A DNA stretch of 64,000 nt, from the NCBI GenBank assembly GCA_025454795.1, contig JALONT010000005.1:44335-108334 (forward strand). Direction: 5' to 3'. This document shows positions 50,209 through 60,400 of the stretch, piece after piece. The notes below the pieces were generated by a model. It was not told the DNA's origin. It was given only the letters and a program-made list of their open reading frames with translations, and ran no database searches. Position 1 is the first letter of the stretch. Each line of letters starts with the position of its first letter. Source of the DNA: Bacteroidales bacterium. GTDB lineage: Bacteria; Bacteroidota; Bacteroidia; Bacteroidales; VadinHA17. Made by a program: the position numbers and the translations under genes.

Positions 50209-51081
50209 ATGACTGATAATAAATCAGATATAGAGCAGCAAAAACTATTGCAAGGTTTTATAATGATGGATCTTAAAGATATAGATCCGACAAAAATCGA
50301 GGGAACCTTACAAGGTAAATGGAACTCAATTATTTATGTAACTGGAGGAAACGGAGTTCTTCAAATTGATTTTGATGAGTTTATTGCACTGGGAAACAGG
50401 ATATTCTTCATTGAAAAATACAAAGTTTGGAACATGAACAAAACTAATAATTTAAGAGGATATCTGGTACAATTCACTGATATCTTTTATAACCATATTT
50501 ATACAGGCAACCCAAAATTAAAAAGCGATCAGACCCTGATTGGAGAAATTCCTCCATTTATCAGGATCCATCGCTATGATAAAATTGAATGGAGATTAGT
50601 ACTTGATACCCTGTCATATGAATATTTATCAGCTAAGACAAACTCCAGAGAAATTATTTGCCTTGAATTGAAAATAATGATGTTAATGTACAGGAGAAAT
50701 TCTATGTTCTCCGACAAGCTATTTGAGTCACAAAGAAAAAAACAACTTCTAAATGAATTTCGAAAACTTGTTAATATTCGTTTTGCAACATTACGATCTG
50801 TAAAAGACTATGCCCGGGAATTGAATATTACACCAAATTATTTAAATGCTCTTTGCCAGGAATTCTTTTTAAAGACCGCAAGTGAAATAATAGTTGAACG
50901 AATAATTCTAGAGGCAAAACGAATGCTGATGCATTCCAGGTTTAGTATTTCAGAGGTCGCTTATAAATTAGGCTTCAAAGATAACTCTTATTTCGGGAGA
51001 TATTTTAAGAAAGAAGCAGGAATGACACCCCAAAACTTCAGAAGTTCATGTTTTCAATCAACTAAGTTTAATATTAAATAG
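50209..51081 (+). CDS. AraC family transcriptional regulator
   Basis: A 290-residue regulator. Residues 1-150 form a cupin-like N-terminal domain with no marked ligand motif (IIYVTGGNGVLQIDFDEFIAL is the barrel strand). The C-terminal 100 residues hold the two helix-turn-helix units: LRSVKDYARELNITPNYLNALCQEFFLKTASEII and the AraC signature FSISEVAYKLGFKDNSYFGRYFKKEAGMTPQNFR. The gene lies seven bases before the usp gene and is the first of a series of close same-strand genes, so it most likely controls this stress cluster. The inducing signal is not visible. Confidence 0.92.
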   Translation: MTDNKSDIEQQKLLQGFIMMDLKDIDPTKIEGTLQGKWNSIIYVTGGNGVLQIDFDEFIALGNRIFFIEKYKVWNMNKTNNLRGYLVQFTDIFYNHIYTGNPKLKSDQTLIGEIPPFIRIHRYDKIEWRLVLDTLSYEYLSAKTNSREIICLELKIMMLMYRRNSMFSDKLFESQRKKQLLNEFRKLVNIRFATLRSVKDYARELNITPNYLNALCQEFFLKTASEIIVERIILEAKRMLMHSRFSISEVAYKLGFKDNSYFGRYFKKEAGMTPQNFRSSCFQSTKFNIK

Positions 51082-51088
51082 TTTAACA

Positions 51089-52030
51089 ATGAAATCACAA
51101 ATTAAATCCATTCTGATACCGACTGACTTCTCAGAATCATCGGAAAATGCTTTGGCTGTTGGAATTGCCATTGCGGAAAGACAAAAAGCAGACATTGTTT
51201 TATTACATGTAGTTGACAGGTTCGCAAACTTACAACGTACAGAAGTATTCCTTCCGGAAATACAGTTGATGCCTGACATAAACTTGATGATCGAAATCAG
51301 GTTAAAGGAATTCTCAGAAAGTGTATCTAAGAAAACCGGAATAAAGGTGGAAAGCAAAGTATTAAATGGTCAGCCCTTCGAGAGAATTTGCAGGTTAGCC
51401 TACGAAGAAAATATCAGTTTGATAGTCATTGGCACACATGGTACGTCAGGCTTAAGGGGATTATTTATGGGTTCAGAGGCATACAGGGTAGTAAAAAGTG
51501 CACCATGCCCCGTATTAACTGTCCCAGGTAAATGGAATAAGAAAGAATTTAAAAAGGTACTTTTTCCAATAAGACTCATCCCAGGTGCATTAGATAAATA
51601 CTTCTATGCCAGGCCCATAATAGAAAAAAATAATTCAGAACTTTTTCTTCTTGGCCTTACTGATATGAAAAATACCAGAAATACTAAAGATCTTATGCTA
51701 TTAATAAAAAACCTTAAACGCCAGCTCAATAATGATAATGTCAAATTTCAGACCGCCTATTGTCTCGGAGAAGACTTTCCCGCAGAAGTTTCTAAGACGA
51801 CCAGAGATCTCAATATTGATTTAATAATCTTGACAGCAAATATCGACCCTGAATGGAGATCATATTTTATAGGACCATTTGGACAACAGGTTATTAACCA
51901 TGCACAGGTTCCTGTTTTGAGTATCAAACCATCAAATGACCAGGCTGAACCTGTTCACGCTTTCAGACTTGCGGAGCAGTGGGGCAGATCTATTAATTTA
52001 TCTGGTAAAGAAAAAAGGACAGGGAAGTGA
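51089..52030 (+). CDS. Universal stress protein, two-domain
   Basis: A 313-residue tandem UspA protein. The first domain (about 1-150) starts IKSILIPTDFSESSENALAVGIAIAE and carries the ATP-binding pattern G-x2-G-x9-G-S in VIGTHGTSGLRGLFMGSEAYR, so it probably binds ATP. The second domain (about 155-295) is degenerate, with no such loop (LIILTANIDPEWRSYFIGPF instead). Such proteins help survive starvation, redox or salt stress by unknown contacts. It follows the AraC-type gene by seven bases and precedes a hibernation factor gene. A decayed paralogue lies 1.3 kb upstream. Confidence 0.94.
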   Translation: MKSQIKSILIPTDFSESSENALAVGIAIAERQKADIVLLHVVDRFANLQRTEVFLPEIQLMPDINLMIEIRLKEFSESVSKKTGIKVESKVLNGQPFERICRLAYEENISLIVIGTHGTSGLRGLFMGSEAYRVVKSAPCPVLTVPGKWNKKEFKKVLFPIRLIPGALDKYFYARPIIEKNNSELFLLGLTDMKNTRNTKDLMLLIKNLKRQLNNDNVKFQTAYCLGEDFPAEVSKTTRDLNIDLIILTANIDPEWRSYFIGPFGQQVINHAQVPVLSIKPSNDQAEPVHAFRLAEQWGRSINLSGKEKRTGK

Positions 52031-52104
52031 AGTTGACCCTTAAACTATTTTTAAGGTGTGAACTGGAAATGTGAAGAAAAATTAATTCGATAAAACCAAA
52101 GAAT

Positions 52105-52419
52105 ATGAATAAAATAGTAGTGCAATCAGTTCAGTTTAAAGCTAGTGTACAGCTCGAGGAGTTTGTAAAGGAAAAAGTCTCAAAACTATTTGAACAGGAT
52201 AAATCAATTATCAGAGCAGATGTTACTCTGTTTGAAGGTGCATCAGGAAATCCAAAAAATCAATTCTGTGAAATAGAACTCTCGGTTGCCGGTCAAAATC
52301 ATTTTGTAAAAAAGAACAGTGAGAGTTATGAGGAATCTATTTTGGATGCAGTCAAAACCTTGCAAAAGGTAATCCGTAGACAAAAAACAAAAAAGATAAT
52401 CAGAAGAAGATCATTCTGA
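52105..52419 (+). CDS. Ribosome hibernation-promoting factor, short HPF/RaiA type
   Basis: A 104-residue HPF/RaiA-family protein that binds the 30S decoding region and stops translation during stress or starvation. Family marks are VVQSVQFKASVQLEEFVKEKVSKLFEQ, RADVTLFEGAS, CEIELSVAGQNHFVKKNSESYEESILDAVKTLQKVIRRQK and a strongly basic end (KKIIRRRSF). It lacks the C-terminal dimerisation domain of long HPF. It is located in the stress series between usp and the KamA-like gene (74 and 45 bases away), which suggests that ribosome hibernation is induced together with the solute and ion genes. Confidence 0.92.
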   Translation: MNKIVVQSVQFKASVQLEEFVKEKVSKLFEQDKSIIRADVTLFEGASGNPKNQFCEIELSVAGQNHFVKKNSESYEESILDAVKTLQKVIRRQKTKKIIRRRSF

Positions 52420-52464
52420 AATCCTTAAAAAATAAATCATCAATTAATTTATAAGATTCTGATC

Positions 52465-53991
52465 ATGACTGAAAACGACATACTGTATCAACCAAGGGAT
52501 TTCAACTCGATTGAATTATGGAAACATATAACATCAGAGCAATGGAACGATCCATTCTGGCAAAAGAAAAACTCAATTCGTACGGTTGATCAGCTCAAAA
52601 AGGTAATTACATTAAACAGTCATCAAGAAGCCGAGATCAGAAGAACGGTTAATGCTATGAGAATGGAGGGGAAAGAACCTATGCGAATCACCCCGTATTA
52701 CGCTTCTCTCATTCAGGAAGATCCATTTAATCCATCATTCCTTTCTCAAAGGTCCAAAAAAAGAATTGATCCAATATTCTGGCAATCTATACCCACTCCA
52801 GCAAACCTCCTTTTCCCCAATGCTGGAGCAGAAGCTGCGATGAAGGAGGGTTCAAGAAGTTTTGGAGCTGCCTATCAGCGATATCCTAACAGGGTGGCAT
52901 TGTTTGTTGCAGAAAACACAAGTTGTGCTTCATATTGCGTGCATTGTCAGAGATCAAAATCTTTGGATAGCACTATGAATGTAAGTATGAAAGAGATCAA
53001 TAGAGGATTGTTTTACATTGGGTTTAATCGAAACATAAATGAAGTACTTGTTACCGGTGGTGATGCCTTAATGATAAGTAATAAAACATTAAAGTATGTT
53101 CTTGAAGAATTGAGTAAAATTGATCATATAAGGGCTATCAGAATGGCTACAAGGGTCCCTGTTGTATTGCCTATGGCGATAACAGAGGAACTTTTAAATC
53201 TGATCAAAGTATCGGCAAACAAATTCAATAAGGGATTGGAAAAATATGTCTATTTTATGACTCATATAAACCATTTTCATGAAATAACCTTCGATCTATA
53301 CATAGCAATAAAAAAAATCAGGGATTTTGGATTTACTGTTAGAAACCAAACTGTTTTATTAAACCATGTCAATGACAATTTCAGTACCCTGGCAGAGACT
53401 TTCAGAAGAATGTTCTGGATAGGTGTGCATCCCTATTATTTATTACAATGCCATAAAGAAAAAGGAATTGTCCATTTCATAACCCCTGTCCAGGTAGGAA
53501 AAATATTTATGAAAAATCTTCAGGGTTGGATTTCAGGGATAACGGTCCCCCGGTATGCATCCAACGTTGAAGGTGGGGGTGGCAAGGTTCTACTGATGCC
53601 GTCAGGTCATGATACACTTAATCTTAATACCGGAATTGAGAATAAGATTTCTGAGAGCCATGCTGTAGTTTCTACATGGGATCATAAAGAGATAAATAAA
53701 TATGAATCGCTTGGCAGGGCAACAGAGAAAGAATTTTCTGAAGCGGTAAAAATAATGGATGCATTCATAGGGAGAAAAGGGGGGTTTCTTCCGAGAATAA
53801 TTATTATGGATGAAAAAAGTAATCATATCCGGACAACTAACAGGTCTAAGTTGCCTGTCTATGAAACAAGAAAAAAGTCTGAAGCATTAGGATATGAATT
53901 ATTTACTAAAGATATGCCGCTTACCAATCCTGCATTGATTTATAAGGAACTTGAAAAAGAATATCTGAAAAGCAGGTATAATGTAAAATAA
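52465..53991 (+). CDS. KamA-like radical SAM amino acid 2,3-aminomutase
   Basis: A 508-residue protein related to lysine 2,3-aminomutase (KamA), which moves an amino group from C2 to C3 using a 4Fe-4S cluster, S-adenosylmethionine and PLP. The cluster ligands are C154, C158 and C161 (CASYCVHC); R163, matching the carboxylate-binding Arg, and the PLP Lys K374 in EGGGGKVLLMP are kept. The two Asp residues that hold the lysine side-chain amine (293 and 330 in the clostridial enzyme) are replaced by H330 (QCH) and N367 (SNVEGGGGK). Glutamate 2,3-aminomutase is reported to have Lys and Asn there, so a substrate other than lysine, perhaps glutamate, is likely. It is 26 bases before the GNAT-deacetylase fusion gene. 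Confidence 0.9.
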   Translation: MTENDILYQPRDFNSIELWKHITSEQWNDPFWQKKNSIRTVDQLKKVITLNSHQEAEIRRTVNAMRMEGKEPMRITPYYASLIQEDPFNPSFLSQRSKKRIDPIFWQSIPTPANLLFPNAGAEAAMKEGSRSFGAAYQRYPNRVALFVAENTSCASYCVHCQRSKSLDSTMNVSMKEINRGLFYIGFNRNINEVLVTGGDALMISNKTLKYVLEELSKIDHIRAIRMATRVPVVLPMAITEELLNLIKVSANKFNKGLEKYVYFMTHINHFHEITFDLYIAIKKIRDFGFTVRNQTVLLNHVNDNFSTLAETFRRMFWIGVHPYYLLQCHKEKGIVHFITPVQVGKIFMKNLQGWISGITVPRYASNVEGGGGKVLLMPSGHDTLNLNTGIENKISESHAVVSTWDHKEINKYESLGRATEKEFSEAVKIMDAFIGRKGGFLPRIIIMDEKSNHIRTTNRSKLPVYETRKKSEALGYELFTKDMPLTNPALIYKELEKEYLKSRYNVK

Positions 53992-54017
53992 TTGTTAACG
54001 CAGATAAAAGAAAACAG

Positions 54018-55778
54018 ATGTTCAGGATACGTAAAATAACAAATCCTTACCTTGAAGGGAACATTAAATCAGTTGAACGTATAAAAGAAATCATCAGGCT
54101 GCAGTTCCCTGCACTGAAAGCAAATGAAATAGAAAATATTTCACAACAGATGATCAACCAGGTTAGAAAGAAATACCAGACATCCCTGGTTGTAGCTGAT
54201 GATTTCAGTGGTAACATAAGAGGTTTTGCTATTCTTCTTTATATGTCCGATCTTAAATTCTGTTATCTCGATCTGATTGCAGTCACTCCCGGCAAACCCA
54301 CTTCCGGCGTGGGGGGGTCAATTTATGAAAGGATACGTGAGGAAGCAGCTTCTCTGGGGACAATAGGGTTATTCTTTGAATGCCTGCCCGATGATCCTAA
54401 GTTATGCCGCGACACCTCCATCATTGACCAGAACATGAAGAGGCTTGCTTTCTATGAAAGATTCGGAGCATATCCAATTATCAACACAAAATATGAAACA
54501 CCAGTAAAGCCGGAAAATGATTGTCCTCCTTACCTGGTCTATGACGATCTGGGGTCCGGAAGATCCCTGAGTTCAGGAGAATTGAAAAGAATAATACGGG
54601 CAATACTGAAACGCAAATATTCTCTCTATTGCCCCCCTGAATATATTAAGAGGGTTGTTGCCAGCATTAAGGATAATCCGGTAAAGTTAAGAGCTCCCCG
54701 ATATGTCAAAACCGACGAGGACGAAAGCCTAAGGCAAATAAAAAAAGGTGATAACAGGATCCGACTATTTGTAAATGGCAGACATCATATCCATCATGTT
54801 AAAGAAGTCGGATATGTTGAGTCACCTGTCCGCGTGAAAACTATCTTCAGGGAAATCTCAAAACTGGGAATAATATCTGAAGGAAAGGTAAATGAGTTTC
54901 CGGACAAGTTTATTTATTACGTACATGACCCTAAGTATGTAAAATACTTCAAAACTGTCTGTACTGGCTTAGAACCGGGAAAATCCGTCTATCCTTATGT
55001 TTTCCCTATCAGGAATGCTGCTAAGCCACCAAAGATGGTATCTGTCAGGGCTGGTTACTATTGTATTGACACTTTCACACCATTGAATTTAAATGCATAT
55101 CAGGCAGCAAGATGGGGTGTTAATTGTACTTTAACAGCTGCTGATTCCATTCTTGAAGGGAACAGGATTGCATATGTACTGACCCGGCCTCCGGGGCATC
55201 ACGCGGAACGATTTGTTTTCGGAGGTTTTTGTTATTTCAACAATGCTGCCATTGCGGCCAATTACCTTAGTAAATATGGTAATGTGGCAATACTTGATCT
55301 GGATTATCATCACGGTAATGGACAGCAACAAATTTTCTACGAAAGACGGGATGTGCTTACAATTTCCATCCACGGACATCCTTCTTTCGCTTATCCTTAC
55401 TTTTCGGGATTCAGGGGAGAAACAGGCAAAAATGACGGATTGGGCTATAATTTTAACTTTCCACTAAAAGAGGTGATTAACGGAATTGAATACCGGGAGA
55501 TACTGAAAAAAACATTGCGTATTATCAGAAAATTCAGACCGGAATTTCTGATTGTTGCCCTGGGCCTCGATACAGCAAAGGGCGATCCAACAGGAACATG
55601 GATATTGTCACCAAGGGATTTCTACCTTAACGGCAAAATGCTGGCCGGCTTAAAGATGCCTGTATTGTTTATCCAGGAAGGAGGATACAGGAATAGGTAT
55701 CTTGGTATCAATGCAAAAAATTTCTTCAGAGGATTTTATGAAGAGTATATTCAACATAATCCAATAAAAATTTTATGA
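54018..55778 (+). CDS. GNAT acetyltransferase fused to histone deacetylase-like amidohydrolase
   Basis: A 586-residue fusion. Residues 1-165 form a GNAT-type N-acyltransferase domain with the acyl-CoA loop LIAVTPGKPTSGVGGSIYER near 87-105. Residues 240-586 form a zinc amidohydrolase of the acetylpolyamine amidohydrolase/histone deacetylase family with every catalytic element: H394-H395 in RPPGHHA, GFCYFNNAAIAA, zinc ligands D429 and H431 in DLDYHHGNG, D518 in LGLDTAKGDP and Y557 in QEGGY. Both activities, adding and removing an acyl group on an amine, could thus sit on one chain. The preceding KamA-like gene suggests the amine is a beta-amino acid. Its stop overlaps the next start (ATGA). Confidence 0.92.
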   Translation: MFRIRKITNPYLEGNIKSVERIKEIIRLQFPALKANEIENISQQMINQVRKKYQTSLVVADDFSGNIRGFAILLYMSDLKFCYLDLIAVTPGKPTSGVGGSIYERIREEAASLGTIGLFFECLPDDPKLCRDTSIIDQNMKRLAFYERFGAYPIINTKYETPVKPENDCPPYLVYDDLGSGRSLSSGELKRIIRAILKRKYSLYCPPEYIKRVVASIKDNPVKLRAPRYVKTDEDESLRQIKKGDNRIRLFVNGRHHIHHVKEVGYVESPVRVKTIFREISKLGIISEGKVNEFPDKFIYYVHDPKYVKYFKTVCTGLEPGKSVYPYVFPIRNAAKPPKMVSVRAGYYCIDTFTPLNLNAYQAARWGVNCTLTAADSILEGNRIAYVLTRPPGHHAERFVFGGFCYFNNAAIAANYLSKYGNVAILDLDYHHGNGQQQIFYERRDVLTISIHGHPSFAYPYFSGFRGETGKNDGLGYNFNFPLKEVINGIEYREILKKTLRIIRKFRPEFLIVALGLDTAKGDPTGTWILSPRDFYLNGKMLAGLKMPVLFIQEGGYRNRYLGINAKNFFRGFYEEYIQHNPIKIL

Positions 55779-56621
55779 TTCAAAGATTAAAATACGCATT
55801 GGATCTCGTGATAATCCATATAGGGGAACATGAGTTAAAGATATATTCCATTTTGACTGTTCTGCTGGTTTTCTTCATTACCAAACTACTCATTATGCTT
55901 GTCAGAAAAGCTCTGTTCAGGAAACAGAAGTCAAGAAAACTTGATCATAGCAGCGCCTATTCTTTATATCAGATTATCAGGTATGTTATTTGGATACTTT
56001 CAATAAGTATAATCCTTAATACATTAGGCTTCAGCCTCACTGTTTTACTGGCCGGATCAGCAGCACTCCTGGTTGGTGTAGGATTAGGTCTGCAGCAGAC
56101 TTTTAATGATTTTGTTTCAGGAATAATACTGCTTATCGAAGGAACAACAAAAATAGGCGATGTACTTGAGATCGACGGAAGTGTGGTGATTATTCAGAAA
56201 ATAGGATTAAGAACATCGAAAGGCCTGAACAGGGATGATATTGTTGTAATAATCCCTAATTCATTAATAACCACCAACAGGGTAATAAACTGGAGCCATC
56301 AGTCAAAAAAAAACGCGTTTTAAGATCAATGTAGGAGTAGCTTATGGCAGTGATGTTGATCTGGTTATTAAGTTATTAAAAGAGAGTGCTCTTGAGCATC
56401 CCGATGTTACTGACAGGGATTCGCTTGAAGTGAGGTTGCTCGATTTTGGAAGTTCAGCCCTCGAATTCCAGGTGTTATTCTTCAGTGATAATGTTTTCAG
56501 AATAGAAAAAGTAAAAAGCGATATAAGAAAAACAATTAATCATAAATTTATTCAGAATAAGATCATTATTCCTTTTACTCAGATTGATTTACATGTTGAT
56601 AATCTCAGAAATATTAAATAA
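55775..56621 (+). pseudogene. MscS-family mechanosensitive channel gene with an A9 frameshift
   Basis: The gene begins in a four-base overlap with the deacetylase fusion. Its first part encodes three membrane segments and the MscS pore/beta region (LLVGVGLGLQQTFNDFVSGIILLIEG, IGLRTSKGLNRDDIVVIIPNS), then stops after WSHQSKKNAF. The rest of the cytoplasmic domain continues one frame over, from TRFKINVGVAYGSDVDLVIK to VDNLRNIK. The break lies at a run of nine A at 56305-56313; with eight A the frame would be whole and give about 281 residues, a normal short MscS. This may be a sequencing error, a phase-variable or slippage site, or a true lesion, so the gene may still be functional. Confidence 0.85.
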
Positions 56622-56650
56622 TTAAAAGGTTAATAATGCAATTAGTGGTT

Positions 56651-57376
56651 TTACGGTTGTTTCTGCGAAACGACATATAGCGAAGGCACCTTGTTGAGAG
56701 CGATTTCAATAAGTTGCATATGCTTCATTTTTATCAAGAATAATGTAATTTCAAAGATGTATCCCTTGTCGTTTTCTTCAATGAATCTGATTTTGGGTTC
56801 ATCCTTCGGGTTGCTCCAGGGTGAAGTCAGCAGGGCAGTCCGTATTAACTCTTCAGCTTTTGTCCTGCCAAGGGATAAATCAGCCTGAATTTGCAGAATA
56901 TGCTCGTCGGGTGCTCCGCGAAATTTTTTTTCGGTTATTACTTTATTAATAATCCAGGTATAGGGGATATTTTGTATCAAACCATCATTTGTTATTAACT
57001 TAATGGATGTGAGATGCTGGGTTTTAACCTGACCACTAAGATTGCCAGCAGTAATATATGTCCCGGTTTTAAGGTTGTACTTTAACCTGAAAATGAATCC
57101 GGCCAAAATGTCGCTGATTAGAAACCATGTAAGCAAGCCCAGAACAATAAATATCAGACCACCCAAAAGGTACCTGTAATAGAACTTTTCACTGAAAAGG
57201 AAGTCGGCTGACAGGAAAACGAATATGAGCCATACCAGGAACTCTGTAATTATCAAAATATTTCTAAGGATATCAAGCCGAGGGTAACGGTTTAAGAAGT
57301 ATTTTAAACCCAGCCTTACGATCCTGCCCGTCAGAAATATCAGGGCCGCAGCAAGTATCACAGTAATGATTTTCAT
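56651..57376 (-). CDS. MscS-like mechanosensitive channel protein
   Basis: A 241-residue membrane protein with about three N-terminal membrane helices (the first at residues 3-20, then 38-60 and 68-92). An MscS-like segment follows (LISDILAGFIFRLKYNLKTGTYITAG, GQVKTQHLTSIKLITNDGLIQNIPYTWIINKVI) and then an alpha/beta cytoplasmic end. The pore helix lacks the usual Gly/Ala-rich GASGLAIGxALQ pattern, so it may be a divergent channel or a regulatory subunit. It follows the large cotransporter gene by 31 bases on the same strand and converges on the other MscS gene, placing two MscS-type proteins end to end. Confidence 0.8.
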   Translation of the reverse strand: MKIITVILAAALIFLTGRIVRLGLKYFLNRYPRLDILRNILIITEFLVWLIFVFLSADFLFSEKFYYRYLLGGLIFIVLGLLTWFLISDILAGFIFRLKYNLKTGTYITAGNLSGQVKTQHLTSIKLITNDGLIQNIPYTWIINKVITEKKFRGAPDEHILQIQADLSLGRTKAEELIRTALLTSPWSNPKDEPKIRFIEENDKGYIFEITLFLIKMKHMQLIEIALNKVPSLYVVSQKQP

Positions 57377-57407
57377 CTCAGCAAATATTATTCTTTAAAT
57401 AAGAGTG

Positions 57408-60400
57408 TTATAACAACTCTTCTTTTCGCAAAACCTTTATCAGATGAGGCTCGATATAGGTATTTATGATAAAAAGGTCGTCGTTTCTCTCTTCTATCAG
57501 GCCTGTTCGCAGCAAAGCACTTATAATTCTATTTATTCTGGTTTCGTCATGAGAAAATATATTATTAAGCCTGGCATAGCTAAGTCTCTTATGCAGAACC
57601 AGCTGAATAAGAACTGTTTTCCAGTCATCATCAAGCTCTGAAAGTATTTTTGTATCGGGAAGAGAGGGATATCGTATAAAGATAGTATTTCCCGAAACTT
57701 TAACAATGTTAAAAAGCCAGGTTTTAAGAGCTGTTCCCGGGTTACCCTCCGAAAAGTTAAAATATTTGTTGAAAAGGTTTACCATACGGATTTCAGACAG
57801 ATTCTCCTCTTCACTCTTCTTCAAAACGAACTTCAGGCCGCTTGAGCGGTGTCTCCTTATTATCATCTCCTGTATTTCCTTTGAATCAAATGGTTTTAAA
57901 TGGATTACACTGATGAATACTTCCTGCAGGTTAACCATTTTATTCATCATATCATAAGCGTATGGATTTATATTCGCGACAAAAATGAACCTTTTGCTGT
58001 ATTCTTTAATAAGGTTTATGATCACCTTAATAACCTCGCAGCCATACAGTGAACGTTCCCACCATAGCTCAAGGTCATGAATAACAAAAACACTTCCCGG
58101 GCTTTGTGCTTCCATAACTTCATGTAAATTTCCCTCTGTGCCGGTTGTCTTGCTTAGTTCAGTCAAAAAATCGGAAACCTGTACTGATCCGGTATATATT
58201 GGGAAAACATGATAAACATTCTCCTTCATGAATAGCTTACTGGCAGTATAACGGCAGAATGCTGTTTTTCCGGAATTCCTCTCGCCAACAACTACAATTC
58301 CTCCTTTATACCCCGATTTGATACGATTTACGCCAGTTCTGAACATTTCCTCATCAGTTTCCCTGCTAATCCAAAAATCCTCGCCGATACTTGACCTGCC
58401 GCTGAATAATTTCTTATAGTACTGAGGTAGTTTTTCTATAACTTTTTCCTTCGGATTTATTGATTCAATCAGATCCAGAATTTTATTGTTCCCCTCTCCT
58501 TTATGCTCAGATTCCATGATCTTTTTAGCCAGCAGAATCCATTCGCTTCTTGAGTAAAGCATCCTGAGTGTAAGATTCTTAAAGAAGTGTCTCACGTATT
58601 CGAAATAAGCATCAATTGTCTTTTTAACTTTTTTGCCTTTATTCTCCCTGATAAACCATAGATATTCATCTACTGCTGAAGATACTTTATAAGAATTCAG
58701 ATTATCAAATACCTCTTCAAGGGCCTTGTTAATCAATTCAGTAATGTTATTCCTGATAAGATCAATTTTTTCTTCCTCTTTCTGAATTTGCTGACACACC
58801 TCGATAATAACTGGAGATATATACTCTTGTCTGTCAGGGAGTTCATCTGGAATATTTTCAAAATTGAAGCGTGTCAGGCTGAGGAGGTCATTTAATATGA
58901 AAATCGAGTTTTTCAGTGATTCTGCAACTTTTTCGAGTTGGTCAAAGGTTGATCCTATAAACCTCGATTCGATATAGTATCTGGCTAATCTGCGCAAAGG
59001 GATATTCAAAGAACCTTCAGCCTGATCGGATGAGGATTTTACCATTGATGAAGAGGCAATAACCATTGTTTCAGGCAGTGTTTCAGCAAGTTTTATTATA
59101 TCTTTCCCAAAGCGGTAAAATTCATCTAACAAAGTTATACTCTCTTCAAATGCGGTGATTCTTGTTTTCAATTCCGGGTTTCTATCACCTTCCTTAACAG
59201 ACCTTTCAAGTTTTAAGCGGATTTCTTTCAATTCCGTTCTGAAGCGATTATCCAGCTGTTGATCTATTTCCAGGTTTAATTCGTTTATTTTGTCTTTTAT
59301 CCGGTTCTTAAATGACTGCATAATCATGTCCATGTGAATCTTATTTACATGGAGATGCATTTGTTCAAACCATAGTTCGGGAAAAATGGAATTGCTCTGA
59401 GCAAGTTCTTCATAGAATTTTTTATTCCTCCGTTTTCGTCTGATCCTGTAATTAATATCGGCTTTTGCCATATCATTGTTCATCAGCTGGAGGTTTTTCC
59501 GGAACTCAACTATAAGGCGGTTCTTAACCTGCTCCTCAAGCATATTCATATTCGAACAGAATGATTTGACACTGTTATCAAGGTCATCCTGCACCTGTTT
59601 GATCTCAAGCATTATATCATCATTGCCTGCAGTACTATTAAGAAGTTTTTCAAGGGCAGTATCCACTGAGGTAATTATTCCTCTCGATTCCCCTATTTGT
59701 TCCAACAGCCCGGTTTGAAACTTATTAAGAAAAGCTGAAAGGAAATAGTGACGATTGTCTCTCAGATAGTATGATACTATTTCATAATAGCGGATTTTTC
59801 CTGGTATTGGTTTCTTTGAAAAAGGATGAGCAAGGCGTTTTCTGAGAATAAACCACTTTAATGGCCAAGGATCTCTTTTTTTCAGAATAAGGTCTTCTCT
59901 TTCATAAGGTATAATAAGTTTTAGCGGGAATTTGTCGAGGTCATCATCCAGCCTCTTAATGTACCAGTTGATTCCGTTTACCAGTGCCTCTTTCTGTAAA
60001 ATAAGTTTTTTATTTTCAAGATCAGAGAAGATTCGGTTCACCTGAAAATAAAAGTCGTTTTTTATCTTTATAATTATCTTCCTGCGACGGTAGGTTTCAT
60101 TTATACCTTTCAGTTTGCCGAGTTGGGTAAAAGCTGTACTTATTGCTGCTTTCAATTCTTCATTCATCTTTTGTGCCTCTGAGAATACAGGGTTAAAAGC
60201 TTTCTCGAAGAACAGTTCAAGTACTTTTTGGCCGTTTATATCAATTTTAGTTACATCCTCATTTATAATGTTATACTTTGAAGGGATTATCTCAGGGAGT
60301 TCAATCTCCTTTATAGCTGGTTTATTGAGTGCTGTATCCCCTGCATTTTCAAGGTTGAGTTCAAACGATTCGAAATTTGTTGAACTGTTTATCAGCAAAA

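Noticed and set aside
52465..53991. KamA-like protein as EpmB (EF-P lysine modification)
   Set aside because: EpmB proteins are about 340 residues and usually accompany epmA or efp; this protein has 508 residues and different neighbours.
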